Of a stretch of 64,000 nucleotides of DNA, positions 25,832 to 36,016 are shown piece after piece. The notes beneath the pieces are model-generated. The model was given only the letters and a program-made list of their open reading frames with translations, was not told the origin of the DNA and ran no database searches. The stretch comes from Bacteroidota bacterium (GTDB lineage: Bacteria; Bacteroidota; Bacteroidia; Chitinophagales; Chitinophagaceae). The DNA lies in contig JAFAGI010000025.1 of NCBI GenBank assembly GCA_023422835.1, positions 162,351 through 226,350 on the forward strand. Reading direction: 5' to 3'. Each line of letters opens with the position of its first letter. Within the stretch, counting starts at the first letter, position 1. Position numbers and translations under genes: made by a program.

Positions 25832-26635
25832 TTAAAAATAGTTTGTGTTCAGGTTGAGGTTCTTCTTTTCCTGTTCTTCAATGATGGAAAAATCTGAAAG
25901 TATCAGTGCTTTCCCCTTTTTTACACAAACATTGTGTTCGAAGTGAGCTGACGGTAACCCGTCTTTGGTTTTTACAGTCCAGCCGTCCTTATCGGTAAAA
26001 ACGTCTTTTTTCCCAAGGTTAATCATTGGCTCTATAGCAATGGTAAGATTTTCTTTTAGTTTTTTACCGCTGCCACGTTTACCGTAATTGGGCACATGCG
26101 GATCTTCATGCATATTTTTACCAAGGCCGTGGCCTACCAACTCACGCACTACGCCGTAACCATGGCTGCGCTCGGTATGCTCCTGTATAGCAAAAGCAAT
26201 ATCGCCCACGTAGTTGCCTACAATGGCTTTTTCTATGCCTTTATAGAGGCTTTCTTTGGTAACTTTTACCAGTTGTAAAACTTCGGGCGACACTTCGCCA
26301 ATGATAAATGTGTAGGCATGCTCGCCTACATAATTGTTCCTGGTAATGCCCAGGTCCAGCGAAAGTATATCGCCGTCTTTTAACGCTGTATTGTTTGGGA
26401 AGCCGTGCACAACTACATCGTTTACGGAGGCGCATACATTGTACGGATACCCGTTGTACTTATAAAAAGTAGGAGTACCGCCTTCATCTAAAATCATTTT
26501 TTTGCACAGCTCATCTATTTGCAGGGTGGTCATGCCGGGCTTTAGTACAGAAGCTACATGTGCAAGTATCCTGCTGATGGCGGTAGCATTCTGCTGCATG
26601 ATGGCAACCTGTTCATTAGTCTTATAATGGATCAT
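25832..26635 (-). CDS. map: Methionine aminopeptidase, type I
   Basis: Removes initiator Met from new proteins. 267 residues. Metal-site residues by spacing from the E. coli enzyme: D94 (SLDLG), position 105, H169 (GHGLG), E202 (AIEPM) and E233 (HFEHNV). Position 105 is Glu (YVGEHAYTF) where the family normally has Asp. A C-terminal tail of about 25 residues is rich in Glu, Lys and Asn. The ATG is only 4 nt from a TATCTTTG -7 element, suggesting a leaderless transcript. Confidence 0.94.
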   Translation of the reverse strand: MIHYKTNEQVAIMQQNATAISRILAHVASVLKPGMTTLQIDELCKKMILDEGGTPTFYKYNGYPYNVCASVNDVVVHGFPNNTALKDGDILSLDLGITRNNYVGEHAYTFIIGEVSPEVLQLVKVTKESLYKGIEKAIVGNYVGDIAFAIQEHTERSHGYGVVRELVGHGLGKNMHEDPHVPNYGKRGSGKKLKENLTIAIEPMINLGKKDVFTDKDGWTVKTKDGLPSAHFEHNVCVKKGKALILSDFSIIEEQEKKNLNLNTNYF

Positions 26636-26639
26636 TCTG

Positions 26640-26647
26640 CAAAGATA
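26640..26647 (-). promoter_or_regulatory. -7 element for map, directly at the start codon
   Basis: TATCTTTG on the minus strand, ending 4 nt before the map ATG. A TTG lies 22 bp further upstream. Confidence 0.6.
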
Positions 26648-27258
26648 ATTTATTAAAGTCTTTTTGCGTCAAACGCCTCACGCTGCTCTCTTCTTGAGGA
26701 GCGGGAGTAGTTGTAAGTTCCTCAAAGTCGTAACGCAAAGAATAGAACATTGTCAGGTGAAACACCGGACAGGGCGCCAACCTTGTAAGAAAAACCTACA
26801 CGGGAAAAAAGCAACAGAAAACATACATCATAAACACCATTCACAAAATCCAAAATTAAAAGACCGCTTTTACTTCGCTGCGCTGCGTATCGCAGCGACG
26901 GTATCAGTACTCACCCTTGGCGCAAGCGTCCGCTTGTGCTAAAGCTGCCTTGTGTGCATTGTTGTCAATCTTATCACAAGGTGCCTGGCAAAGCCGCAAA
27001 TAAACAAAAAGGAATTTTGTAGTTCTTAATGAAAGCAACCTGCACTTTCAACTTTTGCGCCCGAGCTCTGTGTATTCTTTGGGTGAAGTACCCAAAATAT
27101 TTAGCTCACCGGAAATCATCTCCACTATAAATTTTTAGAAACGGAGATAAAACTGCAGATATTCTTGCCCCCCAGCTAACCACCCCGCTATGTTCCGGCT
27201 ATCGCAAGGACGATACTTCCTTACATGATAAAAACATAGCATCACACCATACCCACCC
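26648..27258. other. Hairpin-rich gene-free interval
   Basis: About 610 bp without a credible gene. It holds several inverted repeats: CTCTTCTTGAGGAG (26690-26703), CGCTGCG-TAT-CGCAGCG (26881-26897, perfect 7-bp stem), GCGCAAGCG-TC-CGCTTGTGC (26920-26939, one G-U pair) and TTTGGGT-GAAGT-ACCCAAA (about 27078-27096). The GCAAGCG hairpin and the TTCTTGAGGAG type are intergenic repeats I associate with Bacteroidota. The 92-codon plus-strand frame at 26664-26942 crosses these hairpins and is not a gene. Confidence 0.5.
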
Positions 27259-28068
27259 TTAGCTACGCATCAGTGCGCGCATTTCATCGTGATAGCTGCG
27301 AGCAGCTTTAGCTGCGGCTTGCGAGAAATCTTCGGCCTGAGAAGCGTAAATCACAGCACGGCTGGCATTTACCAATAAACCAATATCTTTATTGCTGCCA
27401 TAGGCAGCCACTTCCTGCAAACTTCCGCCCTGCGCGCCAATGCCAGGTACCAGCAAGAAATGATCAGGAACTATACGCCGGATATTTGCCAGTTCTTTAG
27501 CCTGTGTAGCGCCGACCACAAACATCAGGTTTTGGGGCGTACCCCAGCCGGAGACAGTTTTTAAAACCCGCTCATAAACAAACTCTCCCGACTGCAACCT
27601 TTGCAGCTCAAAATCTTCTGCTCCTTTATTTGAAGTCAGCCCTAGAACAATGGTCACTTTATCTGTATACTCTAAAAATGGGCGTATGCTGTCTTCTCCC
27701 ATGTAAGGCGCCACGGTTACAGCATCAAAGCCGTAAGCTTCAAAGAAAGTTTTGGCATATTGTGCCGAAGTGTTTCCTATATCACCACGCTTGGCATCTG
27801 CAATCACAAAATGTGTGTCCGGAATGTGCTCTAAAGTTTCCTGCATGATCTCCCAGCCCCTGATCCCCATAGACTCATAAAAAGCTGTGTTGATCTTGTA
27901 GCTTACGCAATGATCCAAGGTAGCGTCTATAACAGCTTTATTGAATGCGAGTACCGCGTCTTTTTGAGAACGCAGATGCAATGGTATTTTCTGATCATCA
28001 GTATCCAGGCCTACACAGAGATAAGATTGTTTTTGTTTGATATGATCAATAAGGGATTTAATACTCAT
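27259..28068 (-). CDS. pyrF: Orotidine 5'-phosphate decarboxylase (type 2)
   Basis: Last step of UMP synthesis. 269 residues, the longer type-2 form. Catalytic DxKxxD is seen as D91, K93 and D96 in VIADAKRGDIGNTS. N-terminal VGLDTDDQKIPL and late VPGIGAQGG are as in the family. Monocistronic. Confidence 0.96.
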   Translation of the reverse strand: MSIKSLIDHIKQKQSYLCVGLDTDDQKIPLHLRSQKDAVLAFNKAVIDATLDHCVSYKINTAFYESMGIRGWEIMQETLEHIPDTHFVIADAKRGDIGNTSAQYAKTFFEAYGFDAVTVAPYMGEDSIRPFLEYTDKVTIVLGLTSNKGAEDFELQRLQSGEFVYERVLKTVSGWGTPQNLMFVVGATQAKELANIRRIVPDHFLLVPGIGAQGGSLQEVAAYGSNKDIGLLVNASRAVIYASQAEDFSQAAAKAARSYHDEMRALMRS

Positions 28069-28400
28069 AGTTAGATTATATATTTAGTAACTCCCGGGCA
28101 ATCATCAGATTTATCAGTCTGAATTTTCCAAAGGCGGGATGTTTGGCAGATTGCACAAAAATAAAACTAATAGCCCATACTTTTTGCAGGATTTATTTGA
28201 TTTTAGCACTAAAAATATACGTGCAAGTTTCGTTTATGCTTATCTTTGACTGAAAGCGTTTTATGGGATGTTCTTGTAAATTTACCCGCAATTTCATATC
28301 CGGCCAACGAACCGGAATGTTTGTATTTGCAAGAAAAACTATGGATATTGCGCATAAAAATTTACATGGAAATAAATGTTGTAAATAAAAATAGTAACCG
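28069..28400 (+). promoter_or_regulatory. Gene-free interval with a possible promoter
   Basis: TATCTTTG at 28241-28248 matches the -7 consensus, but no TTG stands 19-21 bp upstream. If used it would give the lipoprotein gene a leader of about 150 nt. No other feature recognised. Confidence 0.35.
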
Positions 28401-29171
28401 ATGAAATACGGAATTGTGATGATAGTGCTGTTTGGTATTGCTCTGGCTAATACCGGCTGCCTTGTATCGGAAGACAATTCCATACCAGCGCCGGCCAGAT
28501 TACGATTGATAAATACTGTACCTGAGCAGACATATTCGCTGTTGGGAAATGATGAAGCACTGGCTGCAAATATTCCTTTCGATAGTGTAACGCCTTATGG
28601 ATACGCTTTCCCCGGTTTTTATAATATGTCGCTAGTGGATACAAAAAGCAATAAATCTATTCTTGCAAAACAGCTTATCCAGAGCGATCTCAGGTATTCT
28701 TTTTACGTCATACCGGACAGTGCAAGCACAGCCGGGAACATTAAAGGATTTAAACTTTCTTTGGTCAACGACACCAAACGTCAGCAAATAAAAGATACAT
28801 TCTATATACGCTTCCTGCATTTTTCTCCCAAGCAAAGCAGCGATGCCACCACACCAACTCAACTGTTTCTAAAAACATACAGGGAGCGCGGCACAAGCAA
28901 TTTATTTGACAGCACCATACAGAACAACTTTACCCGCAGGTCTTTCAACGACATCAGTGTACGTACACAATACGCAAGCTTTGAGAAGCTGGAAGAAGGT
29001 AATTATAAATTCGGATTTTTTGATGGCAACGACTCCAGCCGCCAGTATGAAACAACTAAAAAATACTTCAGCGCCAACAAGTATTACACTTTATACCTGG
29101 TAGGCTTTAAAAACGGCACCGGCATCTATGCCTGGAAGGTGAATATAGACAGCGTGAACAATACATTCTAA
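28401..29171 (+). CDS. DUF4397-like lipoprotein
   Basis: Signal peptide with lipobox ANTGC at residues 16-20. The 256-residue protein has a beta-rich body. Phrases such as ARLRLINTVPE (about 32-42), YNMSLVDTKSNKSILAKQ and FYIRFLHFSPK recall DUF4397 domains, which usually come in pairs. Function unknown; cell-surface or periplasmic. It lies 35 bp upstream of the aminotransferase gene on the same strand, and may be co-transcribed with it. Confidence 0.7.
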   Translation: MKYGIVMIVLFGIALANTGCLVSEDNSIPAPARLRLINTVPEQTYSLLGNDEALAANIPFDSVTPYGYAFPGFYNMSLVDTKSNKSILAKQLIQSDLRYSFYVIPDSASTAGNIKGFKLSLVNDTKRQQIKDTFYIRFLHFSPKQSSDATTPTQLFLKTYRERGTSNLFDSTIQNNFTRRSFNDISVRTQYASFEKLEEGNYKFGFFDGNDSSRQYETTKKYFSANKYYTLYLVGFKNGTGIYAWKVNIDSVNNTF

Positions 29172-29206
29172 ACCATTTATCCATATCAACAAAAACAACA
29201 AAAAAA

Positions 29207-30400
29207 ATGAAACTATCGTCCATACTCGACAGGTTCGCTGAACCTGAAACGCTAAAGATGGCAAAATTAGGACGCGAGCTACGCACGCAGGGCCACGATG
29301 TAATTGACCTGAGCCTGGGAGAACCAGACTTTGACACTCCTGAGCATATAAAGTCTGCCGCCAAAAAAGCAATTGACGACAACTGGAGCCATTATACTCC
29401 CGTGCCCGGCTTTTTAGACCTGCGCGAAGCGGTCTGCAACAAACTGAAGCGCGACAATCAACTGGATTATAAACCGGAAAACATAGTAGTTTCTACGGGC
29501 GCCAAACAAAGCCTGGCCAACGTGATCCTGGCATTGGTAGATGATGACGAAGAAGTAATTATTCCCACACCGTATTGGGTTACCTATTCTGAACTGGTAA
29601 AGATAGCGCGCGGGAAAGTAGTAGAAATAAGAACTACGCCCGAAGCTAAATTTAAAATCACACCAGAGCAACTCGAAGCCGCCATTACTCCCAGAACAAA
29701 AGCATTTTTGTTTTCTTCTCCCTGCAACCCTTCAGGGTCTGTATACAGCAAAGAAGAACTTGCGGGCCTGGCCGAAGTTTTTAAAAGACATCCACAGATA
29801 GCTATTATTTCAGATGAAATATATGAATACATCAATTATGTAGGCAGGCACGAAAGCATTGCGCAGTTTAGCGAAATAAAAGATCAGGTGATTATTGTAA
29901 ACGGCATGAGTAAAGGCTTTGCCATGACCGGCTGGCGTATTGGCTACACTGCCTCTGTACCTGAAATAGCCAAAGCTATGGAAAAACTTCAGGGCCAGTT
30001 TACCAGCGGCACCTGCTCTATTGCTCAAAAAGCATCTGTTGCCGGACTTACAGAAGACTTAGCGCCTACCATGGAAATGAGCAAACAATTTACAGAAAGA
30101 AAGAAAAGGACGCTTGAACTGGTGAGTGATATCCCCGGCCTGAAATGTGCTGAGCCTGATGGCGCCTTTTACATCTTCCCCGACCTGAGTGCTTACTACG
30201 GCAAAAAAGATCCTGATGGCAATGAGATAAAGGACTCTGCCGACCTGTGCATGTATATTCTAAACACGGCGCACGTATCCTCGGTGATGGGGGCAGCATT
30301 CGGCGAGCCCAACTGCGTACGCTTCTCTTTTGCCAACAGCATTGAAAACATTGAAAGAGCGTGGGCCAGAGTAAAAGAAGCATTGGCTAAGCTGAGTTAA
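29207..30400 (+). CDS. PLP-dependent aspartate-type aminotransferase
   Basis: Class I aminotransferase of the AspB/AspC group, 397 residues. PLP lysine K236 in NGMSKGFAMTGWRIGY. SLGEPDFDTPEHI (36-48), SPCNPSG (171-177) and SDEIYEY (202-208) are family motifs. Probably transfers amino groups between aspartate and 2-oxoglutarate; related members accept other substrates. The last 34 bp of near-terminal coding sequence (30354-30387) recur exactly at 36593-36626, behind the first SusC/SusD region. Confidence 0.93.
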   Translation: MKLSSILDRFAEPETLKMAKLGRELRTQGHDVIDLSLGEPDFDTPEHIKSAAKKAIDDNWSHYTPVPGFLDLREAVCNKLKRDNQLDYKPENIVVSTGAKQSLANVILALVDDDEEVIIPTPYWVTYSELVKIARGKVVEIRTTPEAKFKITPEQLEAAITPRTKAFLFSSPCNPSGSVYSKEELAGLAEVFKRHPQIAIISDEIYEYINYVGRHESIAQFSEIKDQVIIVNGMSKGFAMTGWRIGYTASVPEIAKAMEKLQGQFTSGTCSIAQKASVAGLTEDLAPTMEMSKQFTERKKRTLELVSDIPGLKCAEPDGAFYIFPDLSAYYGKKDPDGNEIKDSADLCMYILNTAHVSSVMGAAFGEPNCVRFSFANSIENIERAWARVKEALAKLS

Positions 30401-30420
30401 TCGGAGGCTTGGGCAATAAT

Positions 30421-30460
30421 AAAAATACCTAACAGGTTTGATGCTGTTAGGTATTTTTTA
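30421..30460 (+). terminator. Intrinsic terminator of the aminotransferase gene
   Basis: AATACCTAACAG and CTGTTAGGTATT form a 12-bp stem with an 8-nt loop, followed by TTTTTATTT. A related CCTAACAG hairpin follows the displaced 3' end at 36.7 kb. Confidence 0.85.
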
Positions 30461-30635
30461 TTTGAAGAGGTCAAAAAGATATTATGCCTGACATTCACTT
30501 TTGCCAGGCATAATATATTAATTAAGGATTCTGATCAGTCTGTTCATTCAAAGATTTATTCTCTTCAAATTCACTCTTAGGTATTTTTAAGGTTATTTTA
30601 CCAATAAGCCTGTGTTATAAAACTGCAGCAGTGAT

Positions 30636-32192
30636 TTATCTGCTTCCTCCTGCCCACCAAACGTTTTCAGTGTAAACATAACTTCCATTTCCGTAAGCTT
30701 CTTTAATATTTAAGTTTGCTGAAACATCATCGTTTCCGTAAGGAAATCTCAAAGGGAATTTATTTTGTTTATTCAAAGGATTTGCTAATTCCACAAAGTT
30801 TTCAGACAAAGCCATCCCTCTGCGAATATCATTAAAAGCTTCCGTTGATTCCCCTGACGCGCCATAAAAAGCAAGATATTTTTGCAACATAACTTCTTTC
30901 AATGGGTTTGCATCAAACCTAGCTAAGACACTATTGTCAAAATATTCGTTAGCGACCTCGCTGGATAGATCTGTATCAGCAGATAATTGAAAATAATCCT
31001 TTGTAGAATTCAATGATCTTTGCAAATTGGCAAATGCTGCAACAATGGCCTTCTGTAATGATTCCCTTGCACCATCTTTATTATTTAATCTTGCTTGCGC
31101 TTCTGCTTTTAGAAACATTACTTCGTGGTAACTTAGCAACAAAGTAGGCGCAGTCGCCGCGTATTCAGCCATAGAAATTGGATAAACATATTGCTGTTGA
31201 ATTGGCGTTCCATTAGGAGCGGCTTCGTCAAGTGCATCTTCTAATGAAAGTTGCTCAAAATCATAATCCATGAAAGCCTTTTCTCCTCTTGGATCATTTA
31301 AGGATTTAAACTTTTCGAGCAAACTTTTGCTAGCCCCTAAAGCATCCCTGCTGTTTGAAAAGGCATATAAAGGATTTTGATTGGCTGTTCCATCATATAT
31401 TTTAAAACTTAACTCTTCTGTTGGACTTTTAAAAGATTTATCTGCATAGGAAATTATTTTTGCAAGATCCCCGTTTTTATCAGTAGATTTTGCAAGGGTA
31501 TGCATTAAGTATCTGGCTTTTAAACCGTTCGCAGCCTTTAACCAAAGCGTTTTGTTACCATTATAAATTAAATCATTAGTCCCTACTGGTCCCGAAGCAG
31601 CTTTGTCTGAACCTGCCAATAATGTAATGGCTTCGTCTAATATTTTTTGTAATTGCGTATACAACTCCGATTGTTTATCAATTTTAGGCTGCATAAACTT
31701 CGGAGTTCCATTTTCATTAAATACTCCGCTTTCGGAAAAAGGTACATCACCAAAAAAATCTGTCAGTACACCTAAATTATAGGCCAGTAAAACATTCGCT
31801 ATGCCATGAGTTACATCATTTCCTTCTTCAGATCCACCTTGGGAAGTCTTTTCTATAATTGTTTTTAACTTTCGGATGTTGGCATATATACCTCCCCAAA
31901 CGTTATTATAAGTAGTTGATTGGGTAGGTTCGCCACTTCGGATTTCCGCGTTATATAATTGATTGTGAACACCTGTTTCATGCTCAACATACACGGACGA
32001 ATAAAATGCAATATCTCCACCGGTTACCGTAAAAGCAGAAGCTGTTATTGCGTCTGTAAGTATATATTTAGCTAATACTTCATGCGGATGGTTTTTATCA
32101 AAATTTACTCTATCTAATTCCTTTTCTGAACAGCTGCTCATAACAGCTGTTGTAAAAAGAATAAAGAGTACAATAAGCTTTTTAGTTTTCAT
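30636..32192 (-). CDS. SusD/RagB-like outer-membrane lipoprotein 1
   Basis: Signal peptide with lipobox MSSC at residues 17-20. The 518-residue all-helical body follows the SusD-like pattern, closest to the SusD-like 2 group: LLAYNLGVLTDFFGDVPFSE, ARYLMHTLAKSTD, HEVMFLKAEAQARLNN, and a C-terminal WWAGGSR end. Acts as the lid and ligand-capture subunit over the SusC barrel. Downstream of its SusC partner (45 bp gap). The ligand is not predictable; no glycoside hydrolase or protease is in the cluster. Confidence 0.93.
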   Translation of the reverse strand: MKTKKLIVLFILFTTAVMSSCSEKELDRVNFDKNHPHEVLAKYILTDAITASAFTVTGGDIAFYSSVYVEHETGVHNQLYNAEIRSGEPTQSTTYNNVWGGIYANIRKLKTIIEKTSQGGSEEGNDVTHGIANVLLAYNLGVLTDFFGDVPFSESGVFNENGTPKFMQPKIDKQSELYTQLQKILDEAITLLAGSDKAASGPVGTNDLIYNGNKTLWLKAANGLKARYLMHTLAKSTDKNGDLAKIISYADKSFKSPTEELSFKIYDGTANQNPLYAFSNSRDALGASKSLLEKFKSLNDPRGEKAFMDYDFEQLSLEDALDEAAPNGTPIQQQYVYPISMAEYAATAPTLLLSYHEVMFLKAEAQARLNNKDGARESLQKAIVAAFANLQRSLNSTKDYFQLSADTDLSSEVANEYFDNSVLARFDANPLKEVMLQKYLAFYGASGESTEAFNDIRRGMALSENFVELANPLNKQNKFPLRFPYGNDDVSANLNIKEAYGNGSYVYTENVWWAGGSR

Positions 32193-32236
32193 ATATTTTA
32201 TTTTTTCAATATTGATGTAGATGTTTTAGTATATGG

Positions 32237-35200
32237 TTAAAACTGAAGATTTAATCCAAATCCATAACTTGAAGTTTGAGGAAGAGTAAATCTTTCAAAA
32301 GCGCCCCCCATATTCGTATTTCCTTGGCTTGATTCCGGATCAAGATAAGGTGAATTTGTCCACAACAAAATATTTCTGGCAAATAAATTCAATCCTAAAT
32401 TGAAGTTTTTCTTTTGCAAAAGATCCAATCTTAAAGCGATTTCTCTCATTTTTAGAAATGAGCTATTCACTATACTGCTTTCATCAATATTATTAATTGT
32501 TTGGAAATAATTCTGAATATTTTTGTAGCCAGTTATAGGTTGTGTATTAGGAGTACCATCCTCTTTTACAGAATTAGGGAATATAACTGAGTTTTTATCT
32601 CTGGCCTCTGCAGTTTCTCTACTAACACCATAGAGGTTGAAAAGCCCTGTACTTCCGCTATACATTTGCCCCCCGTTCTTCCAATCAAAAACAGCAGACA
32701 AGGTGGCTATTTTGTATCTAAAGCTGGTATTAAACCCTAATATAAAATCTGGAGAAACACGGCCTATTACTGCAGGCTCTCCTGGAATAGGAATACCATC
32801 GCTGTCTACAATTACCTGCCCATTATCATTTCTCATAAAAGAATTACCATATATTACAGGAAATTTATCTCCAATGCCCGCTCTTACCTGAGGTGTTACA
32901 AAGCCACCCAGAAAGATGTTTTCCACGCCAGGAGCTAACTTGTCTACATAATTGTCAATCTTATAAAAGTTCACGCCAACATTCCAGCTAATATTCTTTT
33001 CACGTATTGGGAATACATTTAAGGTTGCTTCATGAGCATTGGTGTGGATCGCTCCTCCATTTGTTCTTAAGGCCGAAGCTCCGGTAGAGGTAGCCAATGG
33101 AACATCAAATATCTGATCTTTTACATTTTGTCTCGAAAATGTATACGTAAACTGAATTAAATCATTTAAAAAATTTAGATCTAAACCTGCTTCATAAGAA
33201 ATTGTATTCTGCGGCTTAAGATTTGGATCATAAATAAGGTCATAAGGTACAAATGCTTTAAGACCATTGATGGGATACAGGATAGGTGTGCCTCCATAAA
33301 ATCCTCCTCCATATGCCGGTATATCATAATAATTATTTAGATATCTGCCAGCTTGGCCCACCTGCGCATATGATACGCGCAATTTACCAAAATTTAAAAC
33401 AGAATTATTTTTCAGTGAGCTTAATTCACTAAAAACAAAAGCTAATGATGCAGACGGATAAAAGAATGTTCTATTACCATTAGGCATTTCAGAAACTCTG
33501 TCAACCCTTCCGGTAAGATTTAGGTAAAGCATTCTCTGATAATCGAATGAAAGGTTTGCAAAGTTCCCAAAACCCCTGTATCTATTTGAAGTTTCACTGG
33601 CATCTTTTGTTCCTGTATTATTCATATGATTAAAACCGGCAAATGCAAAATCAGAACCGTATGCATACACATATTTTGTTTCTGTGTTTGAAATTTCATT
33701 TCCATAAAGGGCAGAAAAATTAAGATCCTGATTAATTTTCCACCTTAAGTTAGCTGTTAGCAATGAATTTAATGCTGTGTTAGTAAAAGAATATTCTTCT
33801 ATAGTTCCATTATCTTTTGATCCCTTGCTCGGCATACCATAAGACCAAATATCCTGATAATTGGTCGTATATGCATCTGCTCCGATCTGATATTTTACAT
33901 CTAAGCTTATATTATCATCCAATACAGTTGAATAAGTTACATTGCTATTACCAAAAAAACGGTTCGTTTTTTCATTGAAAGAATTATGTTTTGTGCCCCA
34001 ATAAGGATTAACAAAAGCACCACCTCTATATCCGTTTGGCTTATATTCATTATTTAAATAATGGTCTGGAATTCCTTTCAAATCGTAGCTTGGAGGCGCC
34101 GGGAAAATAGTAGCCATGATCCCATCATTAGCAGATGGCATTTTATCTATATTAGAATTGATAAAATTGCCACTAAAAGAGGTTTTCCATTTTGATGAAA
34201 GCCTTGCTTCTGCTGTTAACTTTGCATTGAAACGATTCAAGCCCGTATTGGGAACAATTCCGGTCTGGTTCGTATTGCCAAGTGAAAAAGAATAATTCAT
34301 ATCATCCTTCGCCTGCGCTACCCCAATGGTATTAGAGAATGTTTTACCAGTAAGAAAGAAATCTTTTATATTGTTATAAACATGGGGCGTTACCCAAGGA
34401 TTTAGGCCTGCGTTCAATCGTTGCGGTACAAAATACATACCATTCTTTAAACCAGCCGTATCTGTGTATTTATTTTTTACATTTCCTCCATAAGCTGGGT
34501 CATTTGGCAAATCTGTAATTTTTGGCCCCCAAGATGAAGAATTTGATGGAGAATAAGCCCCGTTAGTTCCCTGGGCATAAGTAGTTTGAAGATCGGGATA
34601 ACGAGATATACGATCAAAACTGGTATTGGAATTAAATGTAATTTGAGCCTTCCCCTTTGCTATTCCTTTACCGCTTTTTGTAGTTATTACCACTACTCCA
34701 TTGGAAGCTTTGATTCCATATAACGCAGAGGCGGCTTGCCCTTTTAAAATTTCTATACTGGCAATATCATTAGGATCTAAATCAATTGCTCTATTAGCAT
34801 AATCCGTTCCCGTTACACTATTTCCTGTACTTAAATCAGAAGCAGAAGAGATGGGCATGCCGTCCACCACATATAAAGGGCTATTGTCCCCTGTAAAAGA
34901 CCGTGCTCCCCTTATTGTAATGAGGGAAGAAGCTCCCGGCATTCCACTCGAAGGTTTAATTTCTACGCCGGCTGTTTTCCCTTGTAAAGCTCCTGCAACA
35001 CTCGTATTAGCCGCCTGGTTAAGTTCTTCGCTACTGATAGTTTGAGTTGCATAACCAAGCGATTTCTTTTCTCTTGAAACACCTAAAGCGGTAACAACTA
35101 CCTCACTTCCGGCTTCTGAAGTCGCTTCTCCTCTCTCCAGATTAATATCCAGAAAGCCGCCTGTTAATGAAACAGTCTTCTCCTGGTAACCTAAAGCGCT

Positions 35201-35422
35201 AACGGTTACAGCCTGTATCTGATTTAATACATTAAATTTAAATTCCCCGTTGGCATCGGTAGCAGTGCCTGCCCTGCCGCCAACAACTCTTACAGTAGCT
35301 CCGGCAACAGGAGCGCCGTCAACATCTGCAACCCTCCCGGAGACTTCCTTCGTCTGCGCCATAGAGGCGCTTACCGTAAAAACAAGAAGGAAGACAATCA
35401 ACCCCTTAAAAATTTTACTCAT
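32237..35422 (-). CDS. SusC/RagA-family TonB-dependent outer-membrane transporter 1
   Basis: Start set at ATG 35420-35422 (MSKIFKGLIVFLLVFTVSAS, a signal peptide). An upstream ATG pair at 35473 adds 17 hydrophilic residues before it. Order: signal peptide, carboxypeptidase-D-like domain (about 25-105, GATVRVVGGRAGTATDANGE), TonB box/plug domain (about 115-260, with the SusC signature VDGMPI and IEILKGQAASALYG), and a long beta-barrel ending GFGLNLQF. No STN domain precedes the plug, so FecR/sigma-type signalling is not expected. The signal peptide and CPD domain closely match those of the second SusC. Confidence 0.94.
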   Translation of the reverse strand: MSKIFKGLIVFLLVFTVSASMAQTKEVSGRVADVDGAPVAGATVRVVGGRAGTATDANGEFKFNVLNQIQAVTVSALGYQEKTVSLTGGFLDINLERGEATSEAGSEVVVTALGVSREKKSLGYATQTISSEELNQAANTSVAGALQGKTAGVEIKPSSGMPGASSLITIRGARSFTGDNSPLYVVDGMPISSASDLSTGNSVTGTDYANRAIDLDPNDIASIEILKGQAASALYGIKASNGVVVITTKSGKGIAKGKAQITFNSNTSFDRISRYPDLQTTYAQGTNGAYSPSNSSSWGPKITDLPNDPAYGGNVKNKYTDTAGLKNGMYFVPQRLNAGLNPWVTPHVYNNIKDFFLTGKTFSNTIGVAQAKDDMNYSFSLGNTNQTGIVPNTGLNRFNAKLTAEARLSSKWKTSFSGNFINSNIDKMPSANDGIMATIFPAPPSYDLKGIPDHYLNNEYKPNGYRGGAFVNPYWGTKHNSFNEKTNRFFGNSNVTYSTVLDDNISLDVKYQIGADAYTTNYQDIWSYGMPSKGSKDNGTIEEYSFTNTALNSLLTANLRWKINQDLNFSALYGNEISNTETKYVYAYGSDFAFAGFNHMNNTGTKDASETSNRYRGFGNFANLSFDYQRMLYLNLTGRVDRVSEMPNGNRTFFYPSASLAFVFSELSSLKNNSVLNFGKLRVSYAQVGQAGRYLNNYYDIPAYGGGFYGGTPILYPINGLKAFVPYDLIYDPNLKPQNTISYEAGLDLNFLNDLIQFTYTFSRQNVKDQIFDVPLATSTGASALRTNGGAIHTNAHEATLNVFPIREKNISWNVGVNFYKIDNYVDKLAPGVENIFLGGFVTPQVRAGIGDKFPVIYGNSFMRNDNGQVIVDSDGIPIPGEPAVIGRVSPDFILGFNTSFRYKIATLSAVFDWKNGGQMYSGSTGLFNLYGVSRETAEARDKNSVIFPNSVKEDGTPNTQPITGYKNIQNYFQTINNIDESSIVNSSFLKMREIALRLDLLQKKNFNLGLNLFARNILLWTNSPYLDPESSQGNTNMGGAFERFTLPQTSSYGFGLNLQF

Positions 35423-35519
35423 AAATCTAAAATTGTTTGTGAATGAATAATATTCATTTAAAAAAACCATCAATTTGTATGTAATATCTAATTAAACAGC
35501 TTTTTCTTATTTAAGAGTG

Positions 35520-35527
35520 CAAATATA
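35520..35527 (-). promoter_or_regulatory. -7 element for SusC 1
   Basis: TATATTTG on the minus strand, about 98 bp upstream of the chosen ATG. TTG occurs 23 bp upstream, longer than the usual 19-21. Confidence 0.45.
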
Positions 35528-35960
35528 GCAGATAATTAACAATTAATGTTCAAACTTTTTAGATATTTTTTTCAAGGTAAGTTAACAAACGCTTATTGAG
35601 CCATTAATAATTGTAAGATAAGGTAATACGAATTCTAAGTTTAGATAATTTATTAAAATAAATATATTAAAACGAATGCGCATTTTTAATAAAAATATAT
35701 AAAATGGCAGTTTATCTAAAAAAATTTAGATAATTCTCAAAATAACTGCTTGGGATTTTAATTTAATTCTATCTTTTTTTGTGTTTAACAATTAGACTGA
35801 ATTCATGTACTATGTTTAGCTATAATGCTAAAACAGGCCCATACCCGCTTACTATCGTAAGCTATGGATTAAATTCCTTTTTCCTGCATTGATAGTGAAA
35901 TTCAGGAGATGGATCCTGGTATTATACTTTTGTAAAAACATCGTCTATATGCCTATTAGC
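35528..35960. other. AT-rich gene-free interval
   Basis: Between SusC 1 and the terminator of the truncated lipoprotein gene. Strongly AT-rich with no coding frame. Presumably holds the SusC 1 upstream control region; nothing else recognised. Confidence 0.4.
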
Positions 35961-35961
35961 A

Positions 35962-35996
35962 TAAAAAAATGCCTGACAATAGTAATTGTCAGGCAT
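35962..35996 (-). terminator. Intrinsic terminator of the truncated lipoprotein gene
   Basis: On the minus strand AATGCCTGACAAT pairs with ATTGTCAGGCATT around a short loop, then a run of seven T. Confidence 0.85.
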
Positions 35997-36016
35997 TCAG
36001 TTTTATGTAATTAAGA

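Noticed and set aside
26664..26942. 92-codon frame downstream of map
   Set aside because: Crosses several intergenic hairpin repeats and has no protein-like pattern.
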